Shown piece after piece: positions 26,882 through 35,714 of a stretch of 64,000 nucleotides of DNA. Each line of letters starts with the position of its first letter. The first letter of the stretch is position 1. The notes beneath the pieces are model-generated. The model was not told where the DNA came from. It did no database searches and was given only the letters and a program-made list of their open reading frames with translations. The DNA is taken from contig OW818699.1 of NCBI GenBank assembly GCA_942493385.1, positions 2,604,001-2,668,000 on the forward strand, in the 5' to 3' direction. This stretch comes from UBA8389 sp942493385 (GTDB lineage Bacteria; Bacteroidota; Bacteroidia; Bacteroidales; UBA1402). Made by a program: the position numbers and the translations under genes.

Positions 26882-28024
26882 TTAGTCCATGCGGTTTTTA
26901 TAGTCCTCATAACCGAACGTTCTCCAAATCAGATTTTTGCCTTCGAGTGAATGACAAACAAGAGCCGGATGCGAAATCCCATTGAACATCGTTGTTTTGA
27001 CGATGGTATAATGAATCATATCTTCAAAGACAATCAAATCGCCTATATTCAAGGGTTTCTCAAAGCTCCAGTTTCCCATGAAGTCACCTGCAAGGCAGCT
27101 GTTCCCTCCCATTCGGTAAGTTGGCTTGCCTTCTTTCGGCTCGATGGCACCGATGATTCTCGGCTTATAAGGCATCTCCAGGCAATCTGGCATGTGGCAG
27201 GCAAAAGAAACATCCAACACAGCAGTTTGTATGCCTTTGTTTTCAACGATGTCCACCACAGTAGAAACCAACCAACCCGTTTCCCAAGCAAAGGCGCTGC
27301 CGGGCTCCAAAACAAGTTTGATGTGGGGGAATTCAGCCTTGAACGCCTTAAGCACCTGAATGAGGTGGTCGGTGTTGTAACCTTTGCGGGTCATCAGGTG
27401 TCCACCACCCATGTTCAGCCACTTGATGGAAGGCAAATAACGGGAGAATTTTCGGCGGATCACATCCAACGTTTTTTCCAACTCGAAGGAAGTGGATTCG
27501 CAAAGCGTATGGCAATGAAAGCCATCAATGCCTTCAGGCAAGGAATCACTAAGCAAATCGACTGTGACACCCATCCTGGAACCGGTTGCACATGGATTGT
27601 AAAGATCGGTTTCCACACTGGAGTATTCTGGATTGATGCGAAGTCCACAAGAAATTGAATGCTCTTTATAAGCCTTTGCAGCAGGATAGAATCGCTCAAA
27701 CTGACTGAGTGAGTTGAAACTGATGTGGCTGCTGTACTTTAGAAAGGTCGCAAAATTTGAATCGGTATATGCCGGCGAGTACGTATGCGCCAAGGTTCCC
27801 ATTTCCTCAAAGGCCAATTGTGCTTCGAAAACGGAGCTGGCGGTGGAGGACGGTATGTATTCCTTAACTATTGGGAATGCTTTCCACAAGGCAAAAGCCT
27901 TGAAAGCGAGTATGATTTCCGCACCGGAGGCATCCTGTACCGATTTGATGAGGGCCAAGTTCGTACGGAGCAATGCTTCGTCAATAACGAATGCTGGTGA
28001 TGGAATATCCTTAAAATCAATCAT
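26882..28024 (-). CDS. nspC: Carboxynorspermidine decarboxylase
   Basis: A 380-residue PLP enzyme of the alanine-racemase-fold decarboxylases. It decarboxylates carboxynorspermidine or carboxyspermidine in the alternative polyamine pathway used by Bacteroidota and Vibrio. The PLP lysine is Lys42 in LAFKAFALW. The phosphate-binding GGG motif is in LNMGGGH, and VLEPGSAF and the active-site CLAGDFMG are also seen. The partner carboxynorspermidine dehydrogenase is not in the window. The gene begins 4 bases after the helicase stop, so it is probably transcribed with it. Confidence 0.93.
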   Translation of the reverse strand: MIDFKDIPSPAFVIDEALLRTNLALIKSVQDASGAEIILAFKAFALWKAFPIVKEYIPSSTASSVFEAQLAFEEMGTLAHTYSPAYTDSNFATFLKYSSHISFNSLSQFERFYPAAKAYKEHSISCGLRINPEYSSVETDLYNPCATGSRMGVTVDLLSDSLPEGIDGFHCHTLCESTSFELEKTLDVIRRKFSRYLPSIKWLNMGGGHLMTRKGYNTDHLIQVLKAFKAEFPHIKLVLEPGSAFAWETGWLVSTVVDIVENKGIQTAVLDVSFACHMPDCLEMPYKPRIIGAIEPKEGKPTYRMGGNSCLAGDFMGNWSFEKPLNIGDLIVFEDMIHYTIVKTTMFNGISHPALVCHSLEGKNLIWRTFGYEDYKNRMD

Positions 28025-28028
28025 TTGT

Positions 28029-30359
28029 TCAAGTCAGAATGGTGAAGCGTGCAAATTTAAGCAATAATTTCTTATATCCGGAAGTCTCGAATTCGACTTC
28101 GACCTTGGCATTGTCGCCATCGCCTTCTAGGGATTGGACAACTCCTTTGCCAAAACGTTCATGGGCGATGGCACAGCCTACTTTCAAACCGGTGATGTCT
28201 GAAGCGAACCCCGATGCGGTGCTCGATTCTATAGTTGGTTGGTGCTTGACTTTCTGAAGGAGTTTTCCGGAGGAAGAAACCGGGGTGCCGTAGGAAGTAA
28301 TCTTGGGCTTCTCTTCAAAAGTTCTGTTTTTTGGCTGAAATGAACGGTTTTGGAAGGTTTCGTTCTTTTCAAAACCATCGAACGAAACCGATTCAGAAGG
28401 ATAATCGAGTAATCCGGGATCCAAATCTTTCAAAAAACGACTGGGTCTGGTAAAGTTGTTCTGTCCGTTTCGAAAGCGGCTTTTGGCATAACTGAGTACA
28501 CAGACGCTTTCGGCACGAGTGATGGCCACGTAAAGCAACCTCCGCTCCTCTTCCAGGTCCTTCTCAGATTCTAAACTGTGCGAAGACGGGAAAATGTCCT
28601 CCTCCAAGCCAGCGACAAAGACATTCTTGAATTCCAATCCTTTAGCCGCATGAATGGTCATTAAGGTAATCCGCTCCCCCTCGTTGTTCTTGGATTCATC
28701 CTGATCGGTCAACAAGGATACTTCCTGCAGGTAATCGGTCAGAAAAACAGCATCATTGCCTTCCTCCGTTCTGGAGATCACAAATTCGTTCATTCCACCG
28801 AGCAAAGCTTGTATGTTTTCCTTTCGGCTCAAGGTTTCAGGAGACTGGTCCTCTTCCAATTCCCGTTGAATGCCCGAATCCTTTAGGAGCTTTTGCGTCA
28901 ACTCAAATACATTTTCCGAGCCCACCAAGGGATGAAAGGATTCGATGAGCAGTCGGAAGCCCTCGAGCTTCTTTGCCGTGCCAGAATTGATCTGCACGTT
29001 GTATTGCGATATGTCATTGAGTACAGCCCAAAGACTGACTCCGTTTTCAGAAGCGGCATGAATGAGCTTCTGCAAAGTCGTATCCCCTATTCCGCGAACG
29101 GGGTAATTGATGATGCGCTTGAAGGCTTCCTCGTCAGCGTCGTTCAGAATCAAACGCAAATAAGCAATCACGTCCTTGATTTCCTTGCGTTGGTAAAATG
29201 AAAGCCCTCCATAAACCCTGTAGGGCAGGTTTCTTTTCCGCAATGCTTCTTCAAAGATGCGCGATTGGGCGTTTGTTCGGTATAAAATCACAAAGTCGTT
29301 GAAGCTGTCGAAGGCGCTGAGCCGCATCTCACTGATTTTGTTGGCCACCATAAAGCCCTCCTCCAAATCGGAATAGGCCGTCATAACTCGAATCTTGTGA
29401 CCAGTTTCCTTCTCAGAGAAAACAGTTTTTGGAATTTGTCCCTTATTCTTGGAGATTAGACTATTGGCTGCATTGACAATGGTCTTGGTAGACCTGTAAT
29501 TCTGTTCCAACTTGAATAGCTTGCCTTCCGGGTAGGTCGTCTTGAAATTCAGGATATTCTCGATGTTCGCCCCGCGAAAGGAATAGATGCTTTGCGAATC
29601 GTCCCCTACTACACAGACACGGTGATGCCTTTCGGCCAACTTCTTGACTATCAAGTACTGGGAGAAATTCGTATCCTGATACTCGTCCACCAAAATGAAC
29701 TGAAATTGCTGCTGATACCGCTCCAAAATATCCAATCTGTCCCTAAAAAGAACATTGGTTTGAAACAGCAAGTCATCAAAATCCATGGCTGAAGCCAGTC
29801 TGCAACGGTTTACATACCGTAGGTATATCTCCTTGATCAATGGGCGTTTACCAATTATATCCTGTTTGATCAGGTCTCCGTTGGCAGCATAGGCTTCGGG
29901 TGAGATCAAATCATTTTTAGCAGCCGATATCCGGCCATAGACTGAATTGACCTTGTAAATTTTATCGTCCAAACTCATTTCCTTGATGATGGTTTTGAGT
30001 AGGCTCTTACTGTCTTGTGTATCGTAGATGGTGAATCCATTGGGGAAACCAATGGCATCGGCTTCGGCCCTCAAAATGCGGAAGAAAAGGGAGTGGAAAG
30101 TGCCCATCCACAACCTGGATGCAGCCTCCGGGTCGACCAAAGTGGCGATTCGCTCTTTCATTTCACGAGCAGCCTTGTTGGTAAAAGTCAATGCTAGTAT
30201 GTTCCAGGGTTTGAAACCTTCGTTCAGAAGGCATGCAACCTTATAGGTAAGCACCCGAGTCTTACCGGAACCCGCACCGGCAATCACCAGCGAAGGGCCA
30301 ACATTGTATAGTACCGCCTCACGTTGGCTATCATTCAGATTATCAAGCAATTTATTCAC
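28029..30359 (-). CDS. UvrD/PcrA/Rep-type superfamily 1 DNA helicase
   Basis: A helicase of about 776 residues with all SF1A motifs. Walker A is AGAGSGKT at residues 27-34. LTFTNKAAREM is motif Ia. VDEYQDTN is motif II, GDDSQSIYSFRGA is motif III, LEQNYRST is motif IV, and motifs V and VI are TIHAAKGLEFKNVF and YVAITRA. A C-terminal Tudor-like segment (VGCAIAHERFGKGVV) is the PcrA RNA-polymerase-binding type. The frame is open to an ATG at 30407, but a good promoter lies at 30386-30415, so the GTG at 30359 (or the TTG at 30365) is the likely start. It unwinds DNA in repair and conflict resolution. Confidence 0.93.
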   Translation of the reverse strand: MNKLLDNLNDSQREAVLYNVGPSLVIAGAGSGKTRVLTYKVACLLNEGFKPWNILALTFTNKAAREMKERIATLVDPEAASRLWMGTFHSLFFRILRAEADAIGFPNGFTIYDTQDSKSLLKTIIKEMSLDDKIYKVNSVYGRISAAKNDLISPEAYAANGDLIKQDIIGKRPLIKEIYLRYVNRCRLASAMDFDDLLFQTNVLFRDRLDILERYQQQFQFILVDEYQDTNFSQYLIVKKLAERHHRVCVVGDDSQSIYSFRGANIENILNFKTTYPEGKLFKLEQNYRSTKTIVNAANSLISKNKGQIPKTVFSEKETGHKIRVMTAYSDLEEGFMVANKISEMRLSAFDSFNDFVILYRTNAQSRIFEEALRKRNLPYRVYGGLSFYQRKEIKDVIAYLRLILNDADEEAFKRIINYPVRGIGDTTLQKLIHAASENGVSLWAVLNDISQYNVQINSGTAKKLEGFRLLIESFHPLVGSENVFELTQKLLKDSGIQRELEEDQSPETLSRKENIQALLGGMNEFVISRTEEGNDAVFLTDYLQEVSLLTDQDESKNNEGERITLMTIHAAKGLEFKNVFVAGLEEDIFPSSHSLESEKDLEEERRLLYVAITRAESVCVLSYAKSRFRNGQNNFTRPSRFLKDLDPGLLDYPSESVSFDGFEKNETFQNRSFQPKNRTFEEKPKITSYGTPVSSSGKLLQKVKHQPTIESSTASGFASDITGLKVGCAIAHERFGKGVVQSLEGDGDNAKVEVEFETSGYKKLLLKFARFTILT

Positions 30360-30385
30360 ATTCAAGGTTACAAAGGGATGAATTT

Positions 30386-30415
30386 CAAAGGTAGTCCATA
30401 TTTTCAAATGCCCAA
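30386..30415 (-). promoter_or_regulatory. Promoter of the helicase-nspC operon; decides the start
   Basis: The minus strand has TTG (complement of 30413-30415), 19 bases, then TACCTTTG (complement of 30386-30393). The ATG at 30407 lies between the two boxes and would not be transcribed from this promoter. Confidence 0.75.
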
Positions 30416-30514
30416 TGCTCTAATTCAATCCACACAAGAAAAATAAATTTGTATCATAAACAAAATCGATGAAGACATAGACCCCTTAAGTTAACAATCC
30501 GGCAGAAAACGTTG

Positions 30515-30522
30515 TATATTTG
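30515..30522 (+). promoter_or_regulatory. -7 promoter box of the superoxide dismutase gene
   Basis: TATATTTG matches TAnnTTTG, 43 bases ahead of the start codon. The -33 region has GTTAAC rather than TTTG, so extra activation is possible. Confidence 0.55.
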
Positions 30523-30565
30523 TTCGCATCAATAGAAAAATCATTAACCTAATAAAATTAAAGAA

Positions 30566-31135
30566 ATGAGCTTCAGTTTACCCACCCTTCCTTATGCCCC
30601 AACGGCACTTGAACCCATCATCAGTGAAAAGACCCTTTCCTTCCATTATGGCAAGCACCACCAGACCTATGTTGACAACTTGAACAAAATGGTTCCTGGC
30701 ACCGCTTTTGAAAACGCAAGTTTGGAAGAAATCATCAAAACTGCACCAGCTGGCCCTATCTTCAACAACGCAGCTCAGATTTGGAACCACACCTTCTATT
30801 TCGAATCGTTCACCGCTCCTGGCAAAGCTGTCCCTGCTCTTCCGGAAATTGAAGCTCAGTATGGCAGCCTTGAAGCATTCAAAGAAGAATTTACCAAAGG
30901 CGCCATTGCCTTGTTCGGTGCAGGTTGGCTTTGGCTAGCCAAGGATGCCGAAGGCAAACTCGTCATCGTCGCTGAACCCAATGCTGGAAATCCCATGACC
31001 AAAGGCCTGAAACCCATCCTCACTTTTGACGTTTGGGAACATGCCTACTACCTGGACTATCAAAATCGCAGAGCCGAACACGTCGGCAAGATTTGGGACA
31101 TCATTGATTGGGACGTGATTTTAACGCGTTTCTAA
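30566..31135 (+). CDS. sodB: Superoxide dismutase, Fe/Mn type
   Basis: A 189-residue cytoplasmic enzyme that converts superoxide to oxygen and hydrogen peroxide. Metal ligands are His27 (FHYGKHH), His75 (IWNHTFY), Asp155 and His159 (DVWEHAYY). Gln71 in NNAAQIWNH is the second-shell residue characteristic of iron-type enzymes. The Bacteroides relatives are known to be active with Fe or Mn, so metal choice should not be read too strictly. It is a single gene with its own promoter, and a long perfect hairpin follows its stop. Confidence 0.95.
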   Translation: MSFSLPTLPYAPTALEPIISEKTLSFHYGKHHQTYVDNLNKMVPGTAFENASLEEIIKTAPAGPIFNNAAQIWNHTFYFESFTAPGKAVPALPEIEAQYGSLEAFKEEFTKGAIALFGAGWLWLAKDAEGKLVIVAEPNAGNPMTKGLKPILTFDVWEHAYYLDYQNRRAEHVGKIWDIIDWDVILTRF

Positions 31136-31146
31136 TCGAACTTATA

Positions 31147-31197
31147 TTTAACAAAATCGGGGCTGCCTTCTTTAAAGACAGCCCCGATTTTGTTAAA
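31147..31197. terminator. Bidirectional terminator between sodB and the pseudouridine synthase gene
   Basis: A perfect 19-bp inverted repeat (31147-31165 with 31179-31197) has a 13-base loop. Its GC-rich core is flanked by A's on one side and T's on the other, so it can stop transcription in both directions between two convergent genes. Confidence 0.9.
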
Positions 31198-31208
31198 TGC
31201 ATCGTACG

Positions 31209-32249
31209 CTAATTCACCATCTTCAAGAAATTCGCAGGAACCGGTGTTTCGAAAGAATGTTTTTCGCCCGTAGCGGGATGGGTAAATGAAAGGATGGTTG
31301 CATGCAGTGCCAAGCGTTTGATGGCGCAGGGATGGCCGCCGTATTTGATGTCACCGGCTAGAGGGAATCCGATGCTGTTCATCTGAACTCGGATTTGGTT
31401 TTTGCGGCCGGTTTCGAGGTCCATTTCGACCAAGGAATAGGATGCACCAACTTTGACTACTCGGTAATGGGTTATGGCAAGTTGACCTTCCTCAGGATTC
31501 TGACTGGCGTAAACAATCAATGCTTTACTTTCCCAAAGATAAGACTTGATGGTGCCGATACCAGAGCCGTCTCCCGTTTCAAGCCTGCCTTCGACCACGG
31601 CCACATACCGGCGTTGGTTGACTGCAAATTTCCAATTGTTCTGCATCGCGTATTGAATGTCCTGGTTTTTGGCGAAAAGCATCAGGCCCGATGTTTCACG
31701 GTCCAAACGGTGTACGACAAAAATCTTGTTGTTGGCGTTTTGCTTCTTAACGTATTCGCTCAAGATGCTGTAAGCGGTGCGGATCTTTTCTTTCGAAGTG
31801 GCAATGGAAAGCAAACCAGCTGCCTTGTCAACCACAATCAAATGCTTGTCCTCGTAGATGATTTTGAGTTGAGGATCCTGTAGAGTGACCCAACCTTTGC
31901 TCCAACTCACGAACACTTCGTCGCCAACGTTGAGCTGATGGTCGAACTGACGGATCACCTGCTTCTTGATGGTAATCTGTTGGTTGTGAAGCAGCGACTT
32001 GATGGTGGTTCGGCTTTGGTCTTTGAGGTATTTGGCCAGAAAATCCATGAGGATCATGGGTTCGCTTACCATCAATTTGGTGATGGGTTTGCGTTTGGGA
32101 CCGGTCTTTTCGGAAGGATTGGCTGCCTGGACAGCAGGTTTCTCTCCGCGAGGAGCCTTAGGCGTGCGGATAGGCTTCCCGGATGATTTTGAATCGGGTT
32201 TCTGAGCCGAGTAAGCAGGCTTTTTGCGGGGTGTTGAAGGTACAGGCAT
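31209..32249 (-). CDS. RluA-family pseudouridine synthase with a basic N-terminal tail
   Basis: A 346-residue RNA-modifying enzyme. Residues 1-55 are a Lys/Pro/Ala/Ser-rich disordered tail. Residues about 58-115 are an S4 RNA-binding domain (LMDFLAKYLKDQSRTTIKSLL). The rest is the RluA catalytic domain with HRLDRETSGLMLFAK, whose Asp is the nucleophile, and TGRKNQIRVQM. Large-subunit rRNA is the usual substrate, though the exact uridine is not readable. Its promoter overlaps the divergent tex promoter. Confidence 0.93.
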   Translation of the reverse strand: MPVPSTPRKKPAYSAQKPDSKSSGKPIRTPKAPRGEKPAVQAANPSEKTGPKRKPITKLMVSEPMILMDFLAKYLKDQSRTTIKSLLHNQQITIKKQVIRQFDHQLNVGDEVFVSWSKGWVTLQDPQLKIIYEDKHLIVVDKAAGLLSIATSKEKIRTAYSILSEYVKKQNANNKIFVVHRLDRETSGLMLFAKNQDIQYAMQNNWKFAVNQRRYVAVVEGRLETGDGSGIGTIKSYLWESKALIVYASQNPEEGQLAITHYRVVKVGASYSLVEMDLETGRKNQIRVQMNSIGFPLAGDIKYGGHPCAIKRLALHATILSFTHPATGEKHSFETPVPANFLKMVN

Positions 32250-32262
32250 CGTGGTAAATTTC

Positions 32263-32293
32263 TTGCAAAGATAGGCTTTTATTTTTACCTTTG
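32263..32293 (+). promoter_or_regulatory. tex promoter
   Basis: TTG (32263-32265), 20 bases, then TACCTTTG (32286-32293), only 5 bases ahead of the tex start codon. The message would be nearly leaderless if transcription starts about 6 bases after the box. Confidence 0.7.
32266..32273 (-). promoter_or_regulatory. -7 promoter box of the pseudouridine synthase gene
   Basis: The minus strand reads TATCTTTG, 16 bases ahead of the start codon. It lies inside the divergent tex promoter, between its -33 and -7 boxes, so the two genes share one promoter region. Confidence 0.6.
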
Positions 32294-32297
32294 CGCT

Positions 32298-34430
32298 ATG
32301 CTGGAAACCTACATCAATCGCATCGCCGGCGAGCTACAACTACCACAGAACGGCGTCCGCAACACCTTACAGTTGTTTTCTGAAGACGCCACCATCCCCT
32401 TTATCAGCCGTTATCGGAAGGAAAGGACAGGAGGTTTGGACGAAGTCCAGATTGGCGCCATCTCAGACCTATACGACAAACTGCGGGATCTGGACAAGCG
32501 CAAGCTTGCCATTCTTTCGTCCATCGAGGAACAAGGTAAACTGACCCCAGAGTTGAAACGCCGCATAGAAGAATGCTTCTTGATGAATGAGCTGGAGGAC
32601 ATTTACCTGCCCTACAAGCCCAAAAGGCACACTAGAGCTGAAGTAGCTCGCGAAAAGGGCTTGGAGCCCTTAGCCAGGATGCTGATGGCTCAAAATTTCA
32701 GCGGTGTGGAGCGTGCGGCATTGGGTTTTATCAAAAATGGCGTGGCCAATGTCGAGGAAGCTCTTAAAGGTGCCAGAGACATCATTGCCGAATGGGTCAA
32801 CGAACATGAGCGCGCCCGTCAGATGGTCCGTAACCGGTTCCGCCGAGAAGCGACCATCAGTTCGAAAGTGATAAAAGGCAAGGAAAAGGAAGCTGAGAAG
32901 TATAAGGATTATTTCGACTATACGGAACCTTTGCGAAAATGTTCTTCCCACCGTTACTTAGCCGTAACTCGCGGTGAAAGTGAAGGCTTTTTGAGAGTAA
33001 GCATCACGCCGGACGACGAGGTCTGTTGTGAGGACCTTAACAAGCTGTTCGTCAAAGGGGTATTCGACTCTTCCCGCCAAGTGGGTGAAGCCGTCAAAGA
33101 CGGTTACAAGCGCCTACTGAAGCCATCCATCGAGACCGAATTCGCTGCCCTCACCAAGGAGAAATCCGACGAGGAAGCCATTCGGATATTCATTGACAAC
33201 CTGAAGCAACTGCTCCTCGCTCCTCCCCTCGGGCAAAAACGTGTATTGGGGGTAGACCCAGGGTATCGGACTGGCTGTAAAATTGTCTGCCTGGACGCAC
33301 AGGGCAAGCTGGTGCACAACGAAACGATTTACCCGCATGCACCTCAACACGAAACTGCACTAGCCAGCAAAAAGATTGCCCATTTGGTAGAAAGCTATGA
33401 CATTCAAGCCATTGCAATCGGAAATGGTACCGCTTCGCGCGAAACGGAGGAATTCATTCAAAACATACGTTACGACCGTAAGATTCAGGTTTTCGTCGTG
33501 AGCGAAAATGGTGCTTCCATTTATTCTGCTTCCAAAATTGCCCGGGAAGAGTTTCCCGAATACGATGTGACCGTTCGTGGATCCGTTTCCATTGGTCGCC
33601 GATTGATGGACCCCTTGGCCGAATTGGTCAAGATCGACCCAAAGTCTATCGGAGTTGGTCAATATCAACACGATGTGGATCAGAGCAAGCTCAAGAAATC
33701 CCTCGATCAGACCGTCATCAATTGCGTGAATCAGGTGGGTGTCAATCTAAACACTGCCAGCAAGTACCTCCTCACCTACGTTTCTGGTTTAAGCGCCACC
33801 ATGGCGCAGAACATCGTGGATTACCGAAACGAGAACGGTGCATTCAGAAGCCGTCACGAATTGCTGAAAGTACCCAGATTGGGTCCGAAAGCCTATGAGC
33901 AAGCGGCTGGTTTCCTACGAATACCTGATGCAGTGAATCCGCTGGACAATTCAGCCGTTCACCCCGAGCGATACGACTTGGTGGAAAGGATGGCCAAGGA
34001 TGCGAAATGCACCGTCCTGGATCTAGTCAAACAAAAGGAACACCGCACATCCATCAAACTCGAGAACTACATATCGGAAAACGTTGGAATGCCCACCTTG
34101 CAGGACATTTTGCAGGAATTGGACAAACCCGGTCGCGACCCCCGCAGCAAAATCGAGGTGTTCGAGTTCGACAAGACCATCCGTAAAATTGAAGATGTGC
34201 ATGCAGGCATGGTTTTACCAGGTATTGTCACCAACATTACTGCTTTTGGCTGCTTCGTCGATTTCGGAATCAAAGAAAACGGATTGGTGCACCTTTCGCA
34301 ACTGGCAGATCGATACATCACAGACCCTTCGCAAGTGGTAAGCCTTCATCAGCACGTTCGAGTCAAGGTAGTCAGTGTGGATCTGGAACGACACCGAATT
34401 CAATTGACCATGAAATCGGTTGATGCATAG
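32298..34430 (+). CDS. tex: Tex family RNA-binding transcription accessory protein
   Basis: A 710-residue nucleic-acid-binding protein. The N-terminal helical region contains FSEDATIPFISRYRKERTGGLDE, a Tex hallmark. A YqgF/RNase H-like domain begins near residue 318 (VLGVDPGYRTGCKI). Tandem helix-hairpin-helix segments lie near 490-560 (LNTASKYLLTYVSGLS, VPRLGPKAYEQAAGFLRI). An S1 domain closes the protein near 635-705 (GIVTNITAFGCFVDFGIKENGLVHLSQL). Tex influences transcription and translation in several bacteria by a mechanism not fully known. Confidence 0.95.
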   Translation: MLETYINRIAGELQLPQNGVRNTLQLFSEDATIPFISRYRKERTGGLDEVQIGAISDLYDKLRDLDKRKLAILSSIEEQGKLTPELKRRIEECFLMNELEDIYLPYKPKRHTRAEVAREKGLEPLARMLMAQNFSGVERAALGFIKNGVANVEEALKGARDIIAEWVNEHERARQMVRNRFRREATISSKVIKGKEKEAEKYKDYFDYTEPLRKCSSHRYLAVTRGESEGFLRVSITPDDEVCCEDLNKLFVKGVFDSSRQVGEAVKDGYKRLLKPSIETEFAALTKEKSDEEAIRIFIDNLKQLLLAPPLGQKRVLGVDPGYRTGCKIVCLDAQGKLVHNETIYPHAPQHETALASKKIAHLVESYDIQAIAIGNGTASRETEEFIQNIRYDRKIQVFVVSENGASIYSASKIAREEFPEYDVTVRGSVSIGRRLMDPLAELVKIDPKSIGVGQYQHDVDQSKLKKSLDQTVINCVNQVGVNLNTASKYLLTYVSGLSATMAQNIVDYRNENGAFRSRHELLKVPRLGPKAYEQAAGFLRIPDAVNPLDNSAVHPERYDLVERMAKDAKCTVLDLVKQKEHRTSIKLENYISENVGMPTLQDILQELDKPGRDPRSKIEVFEFDKTIRKIEDVHAGMVLPGIVTNITAFGCFVDFGIKENGLVHLSQLADRYITDPSQVVSLHQHVRVKVVSVDLERHRIQLTMKSVDA

Positions 34431-34480
34431 CCTTTTGAATTTCTTTTTACGACTTCAGGGAAAAAAGGCAGGTAAAATTT

Positions 34481-34509
34481 TTGAGTTTCTTCTAATTATC
34501 GTACTTTTG
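34481..34509 (+). promoter_or_regulatory. tRNA-Lys promoter
   Basis: TTG (34481-34483), 18 bases, then TACTTTTG (34502-34509). The tRNA begins 25 bases later. Confidence 0.7.
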
Positions 34510-34534
34510 CACCCGTTCTCCAAAAATTACGAAT

Positions 34535-34607
34535 GACTCCGTAGCTCAGTTGGTAGAGCAATTGACTCTTAATCAATGGGTCGACGGTTCGAGCCCGTCC
34601 GGGGTCA
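34535..34607 (+). tRNA. tRNA-Lys (anticodon CTT)
   Basis: A 73-base tRNA. The acceptor GACTCCG pairs with CGGGGTC (one wobble), the D arm is AGCTCAGTTGGTAGAGC, the anticodon loop is CTCTTAA and the T loop is TTCGAGC. The discriminator is A. CCA is not encoded. Confidence 0.95.
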
Positions 34608-34615
34608 CTTCAATC

Positions 34616-34649
34616 AAAGCACTTACGCAGTATGCGTAGGTGCTTTTTT
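34616..34649 (+). terminator. Terminator after tRNA-Lys
   Basis: A 14-bp stem with one wobble (34616-34629 with 34633-34646) ends in six T's (34644-34649). Confidence 0.9.
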
Positions 34650-34695
34650 CATGAAAAATTGCTATTTTTAAGGTTTCAAACATAATACTCTACAA

Positions 34696-35613
34696 ATGCC
34701 TTTCAAACCCATAAAAACGCTTCGGCACATGCAGAATTGGTTGTGCCCGTTCAGTTATCAATACACAGGTCCTAGCGACTTTCGGTTTTTGCTCAAGAAA
34801 ATCAACCTGTATTTTGCGTTGAATCCTAAAAAGAAAGAGCGCTATCAAGCTGAAATCGATTATCTTAATAATCATGCTCAACTTAAAAAAAGTGTTTCGT
34901 TGGTGTGGCCTTATTCCTATGTCAAGTCTTATGAACCCAAAGACATCAAAGTCTACTTGGATAAGGCGAATGGACTTTTCTATGTGCTTCAGAACGAAAG
35001 AAGACTCTATTACAGCCGCAAATACGATACTGTTGAAGCTGTACAATGGAGTTACAACAGCCTGGTGGTAGAACAACACCCCAGCTCACCACACCTGTAC
35101 CTCAAAGAAGGGTTTCAAGTGGAAAAAGGTGATTATGTGGTTGACATTGGTGCAGCTGAAGGCAATTTTTCGCTGGATATCGTGGAAACCGCTGGCAAAA
35201 TTGTGATTATTGAGGCCGAGGAACATTGGATCGAAGCATTGAATGTCACATTCGCCCCATGGAAAGACAAGGTGGAGATTATTCACAAATACATTTCAGA
35301 CACGAACGATAAACATTGTGCAACCCTGGAAAGCATTGTAGGTGAAAAAGCTGTTGATTTTCTCAAGCTAGACGTCGAAGGTGCCGAAATATCCATTCTA
35401 AACAGTTCTGCCGAATTGTTGCGGAGCAAACAAATCAAGAAGTTGGCCGTTTGCACCTATCACAAGAAAAATGACGAACAAATTTTTAGTAAATTGCTTG
35501 ATGAATACGACTACGACATCAGTCAAACACCGGGTTTCATGTTGTTCGTTTATGGCAAACTTACCCCGCCTTTCTTCAGAAAAGTGTTACTACAGGCTGT
35601 AGCCCGGAGATAA
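34696..35613 (+). CDS. FkbM family methyltransferase
   Basis: A 305-residue protein. The C-terminal two thirds carry the FkbM methyltransferase signature: VVDIGAAEGNFSLDI (motif I) near residues 150-164, VIIEAEEHW, and FLKLDVEGAEISIL near 217-230. The first 110 residues are an uncharacterised basic and aromatic-rich region. FkbM proteins methylate sugars or secondary metabolites, often on surface glycans, but no glycosyltransferase is adjacent. It is a single gene between the tRNA-Lys terminator and an independent promoter. Confidence 0.87.
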   Translation: MPFKPIKTLRHMQNWLCPFSYQYTGPSDFRFLLKKINLYFALNPKKKERYQAEIDYLNNHAQLKKSVSLVWPYSYVKSYEPKDIKVYLDKANGLFYVLQNERRLYYSRKYDTVEAVQWSYNSLVVEQHPSSPHLYLKEGFQVEKGDYVVDIGAAEGNFSLDIVETAGKIVIIEAEEHWIEALNVTFAPWKDKVEIIHKYISDTNDKHCATLESIVGEKAVDFLKLDVEGAEISILNSSAELLRSKQIKKLAVCTYHKKNDEQIFSKLLDEYDYDISQTPGFMLFVYGKLTPPFFRKVLLQAVARR

Positions 35614-35617
35614 TTGA

Positions 35618-35646
35618 TTGGATTGTTGCACAAAATCGTATATTTG
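35618..35646 (+). promoter_or_regulatory. Promoter of the DUF2147 gene
   Basis: TTG (35618-35620), 18 bases, then TATATTTG (35639-35646). The start codon is 68 bases downstream. Confidence 0.65.
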
Positions 35647-35714
35647 TGCAAGTAGTGCTTGTATCTCAACAGCTACAAACTAATGTAATAGTTTGATAAT
35701 CAAAATCTTAAATT

